The translations under genes were made by a program, and so were the position numbers. A stretch of DNA of 5,925 nt from Hyphomicrobiales bacterium (GTDB taxonomy: Bacteria; Pseudomonadota; Alphaproteobacteria; Parvibaculales; Parvibaculaceae). The notes below the pieces were generated by a model. It saw nothing but the letters and a program-made list of their open reading frames with translations, searched no databases and was not told the DNA's origin. The first letter of the stretch is position 1, and the number at the start of each line of letters is the position of its first letter. Of this stretch, positions 5,435 through 5,925 are shown piece by piece. The stretch is from contig JAATFR010000111.1 of assembly GCA_015655095.1 (NCBI GenBank), positions 1-5,925 of the forward strand. Direction: 5' to 3'.

Positions 5435-5925
5435 ATGACCGGCTTCAGGATTGTAATTGCGGGCTGCGCCGGACGCATGGGCCGGACGCTGATGCGTCTG
5501 GTCTCGGAAACAGACGGCGCCGAGCTTGCCGGGGGCCTTGAGCATGCGGGATCCGCGTTTCTGGGGCAGGATCTGGGCGTGCTGGCGGGCTTGCCCGCGC
5601 CGCTGGGACTTGCCGCTTCAGATGATGCGCTATCCCTCCTCAAGGATGCCGACGCCGTCATCGATTTCACCCGGCCCGAGGCGACCGTCGAGCTGGCGGC
5701 GCTGGCGGCGCAGGCCCGCATCGTCCATGTCATCGGCACCACGGGGCTTGAAGCTGTCCATGAGGCGCGCATCGCCGCTGCCGCGCGCCATGCCACCATC
5801 GTCAAATCCGGCAATATGAGTCTCGGCGTCAACCTGCTGGCGGCGCTGGTGCGCCAGGCGGCTGCCGCGCTTGGCGACGACTGGGACATCGAGATCGTCG
5901 AGATGCACCATCGCCACAAGGTCGA
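5435..5925 (+). CDS. dapB: 4-hydroxy-tetrahydrodipicolinate reductase, N-terminal part; 3' end outside window
   Basis: DapB reduces 4-hydroxy-tetrahydrodipicolinate with NAD(P)H in the cytosol, a step of the diaminopimelate and lysine pathway that supplies peptidoglycan. The visible 163 codons start MTGFRIVIAGCAGRMG, with the dinucleotide-binding GCAGRMG loop at residues 10-16. Glu36, at the end of the second strand, occupies the place of the E. coli residue (Glu38) that contacts the cofactor ribose. GTTG at 101-104 lines the nucleotide and substrate site. SGNMSLGVN is the form of the hinge motif common in alphaproteobacteria. The signature EMHHRHKV gives His158, His159 and Lys162, which align one residue below E. 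coli His159, His160 and Lys163, the catalytic and substrate-binding set. All expected key residues present so far are intact. About 100 residues, including most of the C-terminal substrate-binding domain, lie beyond the window. The gene seems independent of the porin upstream, with a terminator and a candidate promoter between them. Confidence 0.96.
   Translation, partial: MTGFRIVIAGCAGRMGRTLMRLVSETDGAELAGGLEHAGSAFLGQDLGVLAGLPAPLGLAASDDALSLLKDADAVIDFTRPEATVELAALAAQARIVHVIGTTGLEAVHEARIAAAARHATIVKSGNMSLGVNLLAALVRQAAAALGDDWDIEIVEMHHRHKV

Noticed and set aside
5353..5919. 188-codon open frame on the - strand opposite dapB
   Set aside because: The Ala/Ser/Arg-rich translation is typical of antisense frames, and the + strand has clear DapB motifs.

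Overview
The window carries four complete or nearly complete housekeeping and envelope genes plus a partial one, all on the + strand. The organism looks like a moderately GC-rich alphaproteobacterium. Supporting this are the DnaK tail ending in an acidic VVDADFEEVDEDKK-type sequence, a DnaJ whose wording resembles rhizobial homologues (RYNMEISLEDAF, VERTCPACHGRGEVIDDPC, FFARIKELWD), and a DapB of the SGNMSLGVN type. I cannot place it to genus from sequence alone.

Layout: 1-582 is the 3' end of dnaK (about the last 193 codons). A strong intrinsic terminator at 597-634 follows, then a gap and complete dnaJ (807-1958). A 358-base intergenic region (1959-2316) contains an array of four PhoB-type heptamers spaced 11 bp apart (2222-2261), a weak -10, and an inverted repeat that covers the ribosome binding site. 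It leads into a phosphate/polyphosphate-selective porin of the OprO/OprP type (2317-3750). A very strong terminator (3806-3840) and an AT-rich stretch separate this from a second, diverged porin of the same family (3960-5273). A double hairpin (5283-5334) ends that unit. A candidate extended -10 promoter (5352-5380) then precedes the 5' part of dapB (5435 to the window end), the lysine/diaminopimelate pathway reductase.

How the parts fit: DnaK and DnaJ are partners in cytosolic protein folding, but here a terminator separates them, so dnaJ may be made in smaller amounts or from its own promoter. The two porins are outer-membrane channels. The first appears to belong to the phosphate-starvation regulon, while the second has no recognisable Pho box and is probably controlled differently. 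Both have a signal peptide, a short N-terminal heptad-repeat (coiled-coil) segment, the family motif FTPGKLEI, and an aromatic C-terminal residue as expected for BAM-dependent insertion. dapB looks functionally unrelated and independently transcribed.

I found no mobile element, CRISPR array, tRNA or rRNA, and nothing that amounts to a wholly new system. The most interesting signals are regulatory: the Pho array, the inverted repeat over the porin ribosome binding site, and an in-frame 9-bp tandem repeat inside the second porin's signal peptide.
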